Assembly (NCBI GenBank): GCA_016204535.1
Contig: JACQKL010000009.1
Coordinates: 1-33,972, forward strand
DNA from: Candidatus Levyibacteriota bacterium
GTDB taxonomy: Bacteria; Patescibacteriota; Microgenomatia; Levybacterales; UBA12049
Direction: 5' to 3'
Length of the DNA: 33,972 nucleotides
Shown here: positions 16,073-22,925 of the stretch, piece after piece
Numbering within the stretch: position 1 is the stretch's first letter
Layout: every line of letters starts with the position of its first letter
Made by a program: the position numbers and the translations under genes
Notes under the pieces: model-generated
The model's database searches: none
What the model saw: only the letters and a program-made list of their open reading frames with translations
Told to the model about the DNA's origin: nothing

Positions 16073-16703
16073 AAAATTCTGTGGAGAGTTGGATGACGGC
16101 TTTGCTTGGCACCTCGAACCAATAAGAGGGTCCCTTTGAATTATCCTGTTTGATAGTATTAATAATAATTAAAGTTTCCGAAGCCCAACCTGTTGCCTCA
16201 TTAAAATTATTTTCGGTAATTTTCTGTTTAAATAAATCGCTTGCGGCAAGATACGTTTCCCCGGTTGCAAAAGGAGCACCTGCAGCATTAAAAACAAAAA
16301 TACTTTTGTTACTTCCTTTATTTTCCTGTATAAAAAAATATTTATTATCCGGAGACCAGGTATTGAAAGGAATAGTCATGTTTTGTGTTGAATTCAGTAT
16401 TTTAGTAAATACGAGTTGTTCATTTGCGTTGTTTTCATCCGCGGTTAAAAAATCATAAGTTGACGTATCGTCATCATTTTTCGTTATTTTCATAATCACT
16501 TTTTTTGTTCCGTCCGGAGAGATCTGTGAGGAAGTAGTAATCTTTGAGGAAGCATCAATTTCAATAGGGGCAACCGGCATTTTAAAGGAAACATTAAATT
16601 GCGTTTGGCTATTATTGCGCAGGACAAAAAATAAACTAGCTGCCGCAGTCACAGTTATCAAAAAAAATGTCTCAAGCTCCAACTGATGTCTTAATGTAAG
16701 CAT
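16071..16703 (-). CDS. Membrane-anchored WD40/TolB-like beta-propeller fragment protein
   Basis: A short N-terminus is followed by one membrane helix (about residues 11-28, TFFLITVTAAASLFFVL-like) and about 180 outside residues. Two TolB/PD40-like blades are suggested by QISPDGTKKVIMKI and TWSPDNKYFFIQE, both SPDxxxxxx strands, with further beta-rich sequence. This is too short for a complete propeller. The function is unknown. It starts 7 bp after the L,D-transpeptidase gene on the same strand and is probably cotranscribed with it. Confidence 0.65.
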   Translation of the reverse strand: MLTLRHQLELETFFLITVTAAASLFFVLRNNSQTQFNVSFKMPVAPIEIDASSKITTSSQISPDGTKKVIMKITKNDDDTSTYDFLTADENNANEQLVFTKILNSTQNMTIPFNTWSPDNKYFFIQENKGSNKSIFVFNAAGAPFATGETYLAASDLFKQKITENNFNEATGWASETLIIINTIKQDNSKGPSYWFEVPSKAVIQLSTEF

Positions 16704-16710
16704 AAATTAG

Positions 16711-17403
16711 TCAAGCTTGTATGCATTTATTTGGCTCAATAAACTGATTGCAAACAGAAACAGCTGTTCCACGTTTGTCTTTTATCGGCCCATCAACCCA
16801 ATCAAATAGTTTATGTGCATCTACAGGACGCATATTCACACAGCCATGACTCATTGGGTAACCAAAATTATTATGCCAATATGCACCATGAAGACCGAAA
16901 TCATTGTAAAAGTACATTACCCAGGGAACATTGGGAAGATCATAATAATCTGCGCCTTGCCCGCCGGACATGCGAGTAGATCGTAACTTTGTCCAAATAT
17001 TATAATTTCCAACCGGTGTACGGCCCCATTTTCCGGAAGAGATTAGTACTTGCATAAATTTATTGCTGCCTTCATAGGCGTATAGCGTTTGTGTTGATAG
17101 GTCAACATAAATATGTTTGTTGCTGTTAGAAACATTTATGCCAAGAACTGATGTTTGAGAAGTTTCCATGGCTAAATCGATCTTTGGAGGAGTAATTTTA
17201 TGCCCATGAAAAACACCAACAGCATTATTGTTTACGTTCAAACTCAAGTCACTTTTGCAAGTTAACGAATTTGCGCAATGAGCCTGTGGCTTAAAGAAAG
17301 ATCCAATTGTAAAAATAGCGACACTTATAAAAAGCAAAATGAAATAAAGCTTAAAATAATGCCAAACAGTTCTTACGTTTCTTTTAACCTTCCTGTAGGC
17401 CAT
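16711..17403 (-). CDS. L,D-transpeptidase (YkuD) with intact active site
   Basis: This 230-residue paralogue of 14492-15208 has a basic N-terminus, one membrane helix (about 18-36), the shared HCANSLTC motif and a YkuD domain from about 97. The active-site block reads LHGAYWHNNFGYPMSHGCVNM, with His172 and the catalytic Cys188 in place. Active enzymes form 3-3 or lipoprotein cross-links in peptidoglycan outside the membrane. The C-terminus contains two further Cys (VCNQF, NKCIQA) not present in the other copy. It is the first gene of a transcript with the WD40-like protein. Its promoter lies 8 nt upstream of the ATG. Confidence 0.92.
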   Translation of the reverse strand: MAYRKVKRNVRTVWHYFKLYFILLFISVAIFTIGSFFKPQAHCANSLTCKSDLSLNVNNNAVGVFHGHKITPPKIDLAMETSQTSVLGINVSNSNKHIYVDLSTQTLYAYEGSNKFMQVLISSGKWGRTPVGNYNIWTKLRSTRMSGGQGADYYDLPNVPWVMYFYNDFGLHGAYWHNNFGYPMSHGCVNMRPVDAHKLFDWVDGPIKDKRGTAVSVCNQFIEPNKCIQA

Positions 17404-17411
17404 ACCATATC

Positions 17412-17441
17412 ATTGTAAGCATATTTCCATTTCTTTGGCAA
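17412..17441 (-). promoter_or_regulatory. Promoter of the active L,D-transpeptidase gene
   Basis: TTGCCA (17441-17436), 18-bp spacer, TACAAT (17417-17412), then 8 nt to ATG 17403: leaderless arrangement. Confidence 0.6.
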
Positions 17442-17509
17442 TATTCAATTGGCCACTTTTATCTATCAAGCTCGAAATCCAAAACAAGGTTGATCCTTGT
17501 GTGCCCTTA

Positions 17510-17536
17510 CGCAGTCACCTTCCAGGTCTCAAGCTA
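17510..17536. repeat. Degenerate copy of the GACACC-type palindrome
   Basis: CACCTTCCAGGTCTCAAGCT matches the copy in dinB (CACCTTCCAGGTGTCAAGCT) with one mismatch, and continues into the same TAA. Its left flank TACGCAG resembles the one at 26145. The stem is damaged (GTCACC/GGTCTC), so this is an older or decaying copy. Confidence 0.65.
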
Positions 17537-17556
17537 AGTGTTATATCTTTACCCAA

Positions 17557-17611
17557 GGTGGCATATCTGTTCCACCTCTAGGGTGGAAAAAGAAAAGGAT
17601 TGAACAGATAT
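17557..17611. repeat. Nested palindrome in the divergent intergenic region
   Basis: A perfect 10-bp inverted repeat, ATATCTGTTC (17563-17572) and GAACAGATAT (17602-17611), encloses a second hairpin CCACC-TCTAG-GGTGG (17572-17586). A third GGTGG (17557-17561) can pair with the same CCACC. The structure lies between divergent promoters and would be in neither predicted mRNA, which favours a DNA-level role or a small inserted element over a riboswitch. Confidence 0.55.
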
Positions 17612-17637
17612 CAGACTATGAACATTACGTCTTTTAG

Positions 17638-17667
17638 TTGACAAATGTCCACTTAGAGATTTAATAT
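17638..17667 (+). promoter_or_regulatory. Promoter of the phosphoribosyltransferase-like gene
   Basis: Consensus TTGACA (17638-17643), 18-bp spacer, TAATAT (17662-17667). The -10 box overlaps the ORF-track ATG at 17666, so the usable start is probably the next ATG at 17681, 13 nt further. Confidence 0.55.
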
Positions 17668-17680
17668 GGGACTGCAATAT

Positions 17681-18448
17681 ATGGTTGAAAGGCAAAAAAA
17701 CATTTCTCGTTTATATCGCCTTGCTGGATTTTTTGGATTATCTGATTATGAACCAACATCTCATATGCATTCCAAAAAAGCAATTCAATCTCTGGGTAGA
17801 GATTTAAATTATCCTTTCTCTAGTTATACTATTTGCCGAGGATTTGTGAACTTGGGAGTAGAATTAAAAGACCGATTAGCTACTTTCGACACCGTACTTA
17901 GCGATGATGCCGGAGGAAGATTAGTTTCATTGGTAATGGGAAAACTAATTAATTTCCAAAGAGAAGCTCTCAATCTTCCACCTAGTCGAGTCTTCTTCCT
18001 AGCAAGTAGTGTAAATACAAAAGCTCATGCAGAAATAGAAGCCTTTCTAGCAAGCAGGCGATCTGAAATAGGCAATGCCTTAGTCTGTACGCAATTTGTT
18101 GATTCAGGAACGACGATAGATATGCTTTCAGACATTATTGATCGATTAGGAATTCGTTATACTCTGGCAATTTTAGAAGATGGAACAGTCTTTTCCTTCC
18201 AAAGAGATAAAAAGGGTCATAAATATAAATCTGCACACAGTGGAGTTATCTATGTATCAAAACTTCGAGAGATGACTAAGTTTATGGATAATCCTTCACT
18301 TACCGGAGTTTACACAATTAAAGATCAACTTGATCCTTTTCCTAAAAAAGCCCAATCAGAAAATGTTAGCCAAAGCGTTACAAAAACCAGAGCAGATTTA
18401 GAAGTTTTTACTGCGAGACTAGCCAAAGCGATAGGCATCAAGTTATAA
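17681..18448 (+). CDS. Phosphoribosyltransferase-fold-like protein of unknown function
   Basis: The protein (255 residues from ATG 17681) contains two blocks typical of type I phosphoribosyltransferases: FDTVLSDDAGGRLVSLVMG, like the strand-loop holding the pyrophosphate, and ALVCTQFVDSGTTIDMLSDII, like the PRPP loop (V-D-D-x-x-x-TGxT) but with only one of the two acidic residues. There is no recognisable base-binding hood, and the C-terminal 50 residues are helical. The substrate is unknown and a non-enzymatic regulatory role is possible. The start is moved from 17666 because that ATG lies inside the -10 box. It stands alone, upstream of the arginase-fold gene, which has its own promoter. 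Confidence 0.55.
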   Translation: MVERQKNISRLYRLAGFFGLSDYEPTSHMHSKKAIQSLGRDLNYPFSSYTICRGFVNLGVELKDRLATFDTVLSDDAGGRLVSLVMGKLINFQREALNLPPSRVFFLASSVNTKAHAEIEAFLASRRSEIGNALVCTQFVDSGTTIDMLSDIIDRLGIRYTLAILEDGTVFSFQRDKKGHKYKSAHSGVIYVSKLREMTKFMDNPSLTGVYTIKDQLDPFPKKAQSENVSQSVTKTRADLEVFTARLAKAIGIKL

Positions 18449-18491
18449 ATAATTCTACACAATGAGGTTTCTTCGTGTATAATGGTAAATT

Positions 18492-19373
18492 ATGTTAAAA
18501 GTTCATTTTTATAAAGCACAGTGCCGACTAGGCATTATTTATCATCCTATTCATCAGAAAGATTTTAACATTGGCGTTGAAGATGGACCCGATGCAATAC
18601 TTACAAACTCTTTTCTTAAAAAGTTCAAAGAAAATCGAACTTCGGAATTTAATTTTCTCAAACCCGAAGAAATTGATAGAAACAACTATTTAAATATTAT
18701 TGCCGAAAATCTTGAAAGTTTTAAAAATTTAATAAATAAGACCTTAAAGGCAAATGAAACGCAAGTTGTAATCGGCGGAGATAACTCTGTAACTTTTTCT
18801 TCACTTCTCGCTTTAATTGAAAGAGTAGGAGATGCCAAAAAAATTGGCTATATCCAGCTTGATTCACATGGTGAAATGAATTTATATAAATCTAGTCCTA
18901 CAAAAAATTTTCATGGAATGTATATGCGGCCATTCCTTGACAGTTTTGATGTTCCAATAATCAGCAATTTAGTCACTCAAAAACTTCCGCTAAAAAACAC
19001 GCTTTTTATTGGAGATCAGGAGTTGGACGAAGAAGAAAGTATATTTTTCAAGAAAAGCAAATTGAAAAACATAAATAGAAAAAATGTTTTGGAAGATAGA
19101 AAAATTGTTTTGGAATACTTGAAAAAATTTACTTCTTCTTTTGAATATCTTCATGTAAATTTTGACGTTGACGCATTTAACAAAAAAGGAGTACAGGCTA
19201 CGGGTATTCCCTCGGGCAATGGCTTTAAGCTTAAAGAATTAATTCCTTTAATTGAAGTCGTTTCCAAACATCCGCGCCTATCTTTAGATTTGTCTGAGGT
19301 TAACCCTCGAAAAATTGGAATTGACAAAACCATAAGGATTGTGCATGAAGTATTGTTGCGTTTTCTAAGTTAG
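18492..19373 (+). CDS. Arginase-fold (ureohydrolase superfamily) protein with altered metal site
   Basis: The ureohydrolase blocks occur in order over 293 residues: IGGDNSVTFS (about 94-103), IQLDSHGEMN (121-130), an NFHGM motif, VNFDVDAFN (222-230) and LDLSEVNP (265-272). Members cleave guanidino or formimino groups with two Mn ions. Compared with arginase, the first-site His of GGDHS is Asn98 and the third residue of DxHxD is Glu128; Asp124, His126, Asp225, Asp227 and Glu269 are kept, as is the HG after the second block. One-metal binding or a changed substrate is therefore likely. Formiminoglutamase, agmatinase or an unknown hydrolase are all possible. TATAAT lies 8 nt before the ATG, so it is probably leaderless. 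Confidence 0.75.
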   Translation: MLKVHFYKAQCRLGIIYHPIHQKDFNIGVEDGPDAILTNSFLKKFKENRTSEFNFLKPEEIDRNNYLNIIAENLESFKNLINKTLKANETQVVIGGDNSVTFSSLLALIERVGDAKKIGYIQLDSHGEMNLYKSSPTKNFHGMYMRPFLDSFDVPIISNLVTQKLPLKNTLFIGDQELDEEESIFFKKSKLKNINRKNVLEDRKIVLEYLKKFTSSFEYLHVNFDVDAFNKKGVQATGIPSGNGFKLKELIPLIEVVSKHPRLSLDLSEVNPRKIGIDKTIRIVHEVLLRFLS

Positions 19374-19379
19374 CTTAAT

Positions 19380-19865
19380 TCATCTTCTTAAATACAATAT
19401 TACCCCTATTATTATTAAAATACTAGAAGCTGTTAGGGGAGTAAAAACGGGACCAATCCAAAGCACTGGTATCATAAAATAGATATCGATATCAAAAAAG
19501 CTTTTCGGCCAACCGGTTAGATATTTTAAAAAAACATAATAGAAAATATCCCAAACCCCAAATACTATTAGAAACGCTCCAATTCTTTGTCTCCATTTAG
19601 TACGAGAAAGAAACGAAACTGCAAAGAGCACAATTATTGTAGCGACTTCTCTTTGAATTTCCGTAATGGTAATTACAGCATTATTTAGTATTGGAACTTC
19701 AGCTTGAATAAAAGCGATTACGCCTAGATCGAAAAGTGTTTTATAATTATCTAAGGAATATCCATTATTATAACCAGACATATCTCGTAAATAGGAAACT
19801 ACTGCAGCCTCAACAAATGCAAAAGCAATTCCAAAAATTATTAAGATAAACAATTTCTCTTTCAC
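19380..19865 (-). CDS. Small multi-pass membrane protein of unknown function
   Basis: This 161-residue protein has four or five hydrophobic segments: an N-terminal helix containing FAFVEAAVVSYLR, two in the middle (EVATIIVLFAVSFLS; IGAFLIVFGVWDIFYYVFLKYL), and a C-terminal pair around IPVLWIGPVFTPLTASSILIIIGV. Acidic and aromatic residues within helices (VEAA, WDIFYY) look conserved rather than random. I do not recognise the family. The start is GTG 19865, with TATAAA 8 nt upstream, and the coding region is convergent with the arginase-fold gene (6-bp gap). Confidence 0.65.
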   Translation of the reverse strand: MKEKLFILIIFGIAFAFVEAAVVSYLRDMSGYNNGYSLDNYKTLFDLGVIAFIQAEVPILNNAVITITEIQREVATIIVLFAVSFLSRTKWRQRIGAFLIVFGVWDIFYYVFLKYLTGWPKSFFDIDIYFMIPVLWIGPVFTPLTASSILIIIGVILYLRR

Positions 19866-19917
19866 GATTAAGATTTATAGCATCCAGCAACTAACAAGTC
19901 TGTTATAATCATTACCA

Positions 19918-20490
19918 ATGAAAACTATCGTCCTTGCTTCTAAATCTCCCAGAAGAAAAGCATTGCTGGAAAAAATCGGATTAAAGTTTATTATTTATCC
20001 TAGTAATTACAAAGAAGCCAATATCAGCTTGCCTCCTGAGAAATATGTTAAACATTTGTCTTTGCAAAAAGCAAAAGTTGTTGGTAAAAAATTTAAAAAT
20101 GCTTTAATCATCGCGGCAGATACTATTGTGGTAATAGATAGTGAAATTATAGGTAAGCCAAAAGATTTAGAAGATGCAAAGAGAATTTTAAAAAAACTCA
20201 GCGGAAAAATGCATTTTGTCTATACAGGCTTCACAATTTTTGATACGGATTCTCAGAGATCAAAAACAAAGTCTTCGAAAAGTAAGGTTTATTTTAAAAA
20301 TTTAAGTAGTAGGGAAATAGAAAGTTACGTAAAAAGCGGAAAACCATTTGACAAAGCAGGAGGCTATGCAATTCAGGAAAAAGCCGGAATTTTTATCAGA
20401 AAAGTTGAAGGAGATTTTTTTAATATCGTAGGTCTTCCAATTTATTCCCTCGTGAATGAATTAAAAAAGTTCGGATTTGATATAATCTAA
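19918..20490 (+). CDS. maf: Maf-family nucleoside triphosphate pyrophosphatase
   Basis: The protein begins with the Maf signature IVLASKSPRRKALLEKIG and contains IIAADTIVVIDSEIIGKP, KLSGKMHFVYTGF and DKAGGYAIQEKAG, with the closing GDFFNIVGLPIYSL. At 190 residues it has the usual length. Maf proteins hydrolyse non-canonical or modified nucleotides (dTTP, UTP or m7GTP type) to monophosphates, cleaning the nucleotide pool. Motif differences do not allow a confident subtype. TATAAT ends 8 nt before the ATG. The 3' end of maf contains the -10 box of the downstream tRNA-Arg gene. Confidence 0.93.
   Translation: MKTIVLASKSPRRKALLEKIGLKFIIYPSNYKEANISLPPEKYVKHLSLQKAKVVGKKFKNALIIAADTIVVIDSEIIGKPKDLEDAKRILKKLSGKMHFVYTGFTIFDTDSQRSKTKSSKSKVYFKNLSSREIESYVKSGKPFDKAGGYAIQEKAGIFIRKVEGDFFNIVGLPIYSLVNELKKFGFDII
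20481..20486 (+). promoter_or_regulatory. -10 box of tRNA-Arg(UCG), inside the end of maf
   Basis: TATAAT is encoded by the last maf codons just before its stop, 11 nt upstream of the tRNA 5' end. No convincing -35 box could be fixed, so the tRNA may also be read from the maf promoter. Confidence 0.5.
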
Positions 20491-20497
20491 GGGCTAC

Positions 20498-20571
20498 GCG
20501 CCTGTAGCTCAGCGGATTAGAGCATCTCGCTTCGGACGAGAGGGTCGGGGGTTCAATTCCCTCCAGGCGCA
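20498..20571 (+). tRNA. tRNA-Arg (anticodon UCG)
   Basis: The 74-nt cloverleaf has acceptor GCGCCTG/CAGGCGC, D arm GCTC/GAGC, anticodon stem TCTCG/CGAGA around CTTCGGA (anticodon TCG), T arm with GTTCAATTC and discriminator A. CCA is not encoded. The next gene's ATG begins only three bases after the tRNA end. Confidence 0.95.
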
Positions 20572-20574
20572 CTA

Positions 20575-22026
20575 ATGAAAATTATAAGCCTCATAATTAC
20601 AAAATATAAACATGAACTAATCCTGGTTTTCTTTATTCTTGTTTATGTTTTTTATTTTACGACTGCCAGTTTTTTTAGATATGACAATTTTTATACCGGC
20701 CGTTTTGATTTGGGCAATATGGACCAAACGGTCTGGAATACTATTAACGGAAGAATTTTTCAGGCATCAAGCGATCTAATCCCGTTATCCAGATTGTCCG
20801 CTCATGCGGATTTTATGCTTATTTTATTATCTCCGTTTTATTTGCTTTGGTCCCATCCGAAAATGCTTCTCTTAATACAGACCGTTGTTTTGTCTTTCGG
20901 AGCAATTTTTGTATTCTTAATAGGAAAAGAGATTCTTAAGAATAAAAATCTGGCTTTAATATTTAGTATCTTATACCTTATGAATCCCCTACTGCAGCTC
21001 ACCAATCTGTATGATTTTCATGCTGTTACGTTGTCTACCACTTTTCTTTTGGCTTCTTTTTATTTTTTAATTAAAAAAAAATATTTTTTACTGGTAATCT
21101 TTCTTTTACTATCTGGCATAACCAAAGAACAGGTCTGGATTATAGTAAGCATCTTTGGAATTCCTTTATTATTTAAAAAAGATATGAAATTAAAAATTTT
21201 AGGAGCAGGCATTATGCTTTTTTCTCTTTTTATTTTTGGACTGTTGGGTTATCTTATTTGGTATGCAATTCCGCAAAGTCTAGGCAGAGAACATTTTGCA
21301 GTATCTTATTACTCAGACTTTGGAGATTCGCCGCTTCAAGTTATTAAAACGATAATTTTTTCTCCCCAAAAAATTTTATCAACTGTTTTTAAAGAAGACC
21401 GTCTTGAGTATCTAAAACAATTATTTATACCCCTTGGATTCATCTCTTTCTTAAATCCTCTGGCTCTTGTATTTAGCATTCCCGATTTATTTATCAATCT
21501 TTTAAGCAAAAATCCCCAGCTCCATCAGATTTACTATCAATACACCGCAAATATTACTCCGTTTATTTTCATTTCTGCAATTTACGGTGTAAAGATATTT
21601 ATTAAATGGTTTCCAAAAATACCCAAATTTTTTATTTCATTTTATCTTATAATTTTTACGCTTTTATCTTCTTTTCTTTTTGGACCGCTGCCGGGAGGAA
21701 AAAATTCTAATCTTGATATGTTCACCAAACCTCAGCCAAAAAAACAAATTATAGAAAACTTCATTTCCAGAATTCCGCAAAAACACAGTGTTGCTGCTAC
21801 AAATAATTTGGGCTCACACGCTTCTCAACGAAGAGACATTTATACAATTCCGGAAGGAATAGACAGCGCAGACGTAATTCTTTTCTTATTAAATGATCAG
21901 TTTGCCCAGCCTTCCCTACAAGCTCAAAAAGAAATGGTTGAAAATTTAAAACAAGATAAGAGTTACATAAAAGTCTTTGAAAAAGATGATTTTGTAGTAT
22001 TCAAAAAAAGAGAAATTATGCTATAG
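20575..22026 (+). CDS. DUF2079 multi-pass membrane protein
   Basis: This 483-residue protein has about ten membrane segments. The DUF2079 pattern is present: FDLGNMDQTVWNTINGRIF (about 42-60), RLSAHADFMLILLSPFYLLW, and LTNLYDFHAVTLSTTFLLASFYF. The fold is related to GT-C lipid-linked glycosyltransferases, and the acidic residues in the first loop (FDLGN) would be the catalytic area, but activity has not been established for the family. The C-terminal about 110 residues after the last helix are soluble (SRIPQKHSVAATNNLGSHAS...). The ATG lies three bases after the tRNA-Arg 3' end, so maturation of the tRNA would leave a leaderless message. Confidence 0.85.
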   Translation: MKIISLIITKYKHELILVFFILVYVFYFTTASFFRYDNFYTGRFDLGNMDQTVWNTINGRIFQASSDLIPLSRLSAHADFMLILLSPFYLLWSHPKMLLLIQTVVLSFGAIFVFLIGKEILKNKNLALIFSILYLMNPLLQLTNLYDFHAVTLSTTFLLASFYFLIKKKYFLLVIFLLLSGITKEQVWIIVSIFGIPLLFKKDMKLKILGAGIMLFSLFIFGLLGYLIWYAIPQSLGREHFAVSYYSDFGDSPLQVIKTIIFSPQKILSTVFKEDRLEYLKQLFIPLGFISFLNPLALVFSIPDLFINLLSKNPQLHQIYYQYTANITPFIFISAIYGVKIFIKWFPKIPKFFISFYLIIFTLLSSFLFGPLPGGKNSNLDMFTKPQPKKQIIENFISRIPQKHSVAATNNLGSHASQRRDIYTIPEGIDSADVILFLLNDQFAQPSLQAQKEMVENLKQDKSYIKVFEKDDFVVFKKREIML

Positions 22027-22034
22027 TATACCTT

Positions 22035-22838
22035 ATGCCCTACGTTTTAAAAGCAACCGGACAAAAAGAGTTATTTAGCGAAGAAAAGCTACGCTTATCC
22101 ATACAACGCTCCGGCCTACCAGCGAACCTTACCGAGGGAGTCGTAAATCACATTAAGCCTAAATTATACGAAGGGATTCCAACCGCTGAAATTTATAGAC
22201 ATATTACTGAATTTTTAGGCAATTCATCTAACCCTTTTAATAGGAGCCTGTATAGTCTGAAACAAGCGATTATGGAACTTGGTCCAACCGGCTATCCTTT
22301 CGAAGACTACATTTCCGAAATTTTGAAAATGGAGGGATATGCAACAACAGTAAGGCAGGTTTTGCAAGGAACTTGTGTTAGTCACGAAGTGGATGTTGTT
22401 GCCCAAAAACAAAACAAATACATGATTGAGTGTAAGTTTCATAATAATCCAGGGGGAAGATGTCAAATCCATGTTTCGCTATATACAAAGGCCCGCTTTG
22501 ATGATATCAAAGAAAAACACAATTTTAATGAGGCTTGGCTTGTAACCAATACCAAAATTACGCCTGATGCTCTAAATTATGCAATCTGTAGCAGGATGAA
22601 AGTAATTTCTTGGGATTACCCAGCGCAGGGAAGTTTTAGGGATTTGGTTGAAAAATACAAACTTTACCCAATTACAGTACTCTCCAGTATTTCACAAGCG
22701 CAAAAACAGTTATTAACTACAAACCATATTGTTTTAACTAGAGATCTTTACAAGAACCCCTCTTCTTTGGATGTTTTGGGGCTCCCAAATGGTAAAAGTA
22801 GCTCCATTCTTGCTGAATGTCAGTTTCTTAACGCATAA
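22035..22838 (+). CDS. ATP-cone domain fused to an Mrr-like restriction endonuclease domain
   Basis: The N-terminal 90 residues form an ATP-cone (YVLKATGQKELFSEEKLRLSIQRSG ... ITEFLGN), the nucleotide-sensing domain known from ribonucleotide reductases and NrdR. Residues about 95-210 form a PD-(D/E)xK nuclease domain of the Mrr type: HEVDVVAQKQNKYMIECKFHN gives the D...ExK catalytic set. The C-terminal region (SISQAQKQLLTTNHIVLTRDL) looks like an HhH-type helical hairpin. The combination suggests a nuclease gated by nucleotide level, perhaps in defence or DNA processing; that is inference. TATAGT ends 7 nt before the ATG and overlaps the stop of the DUF2079 gene. Confidence 0.85.
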   Translation: MPYVLKATGQKELFSEEKLRLSIQRSGLPANLTEGVVNHIKPKLYEGIPTAEIYRHITEFLGNSSNPFNRSLYSLKQAIMELGPTGYPFEDYISEILKMEGYATTVRQVLQGTCVSHEVDVVAQKQNKYMIECKFHNNPGGRCQIHVSLYTKARFDDIKEKHNFNEAWLVTNTKITPDALNYAICSRMKVISWDYPAQGSFRDLVEKYKLYPITVLSSISQAQKQLLTTNHIVLTRDLYKNPSSLDVLGLPNGKSSSILAECQFLNA

Positions 22839-22857
22839 AATCCTTATATTCAAACCT

Positions 22858-22917
22858 AATCAACTCCCTGTGTTGATTCATATCTGAACATCGGGTATCC
22901 GATAGTAGGTTGATATG
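22858..22917. repeat. Structured convergent intergenic region (two hairpins)
   Basis: AATCAAC-TCCCTGT-GTTGATT (22858-22878) is a perfect 7-bp hairpin. It is followed by ATCGG-GTAT-CCGAT (22890-22903) enclosed by CATATC (22879-22884) and GATATG (22912-22917). It lies between the convergent ends of the ATP-cone/Mrr gene and dinB. No T run follows on either strand, so rho-independent termination is not obvious. Confidence 0.5.
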
Positions 22918-22925
22918 TGTGAATT

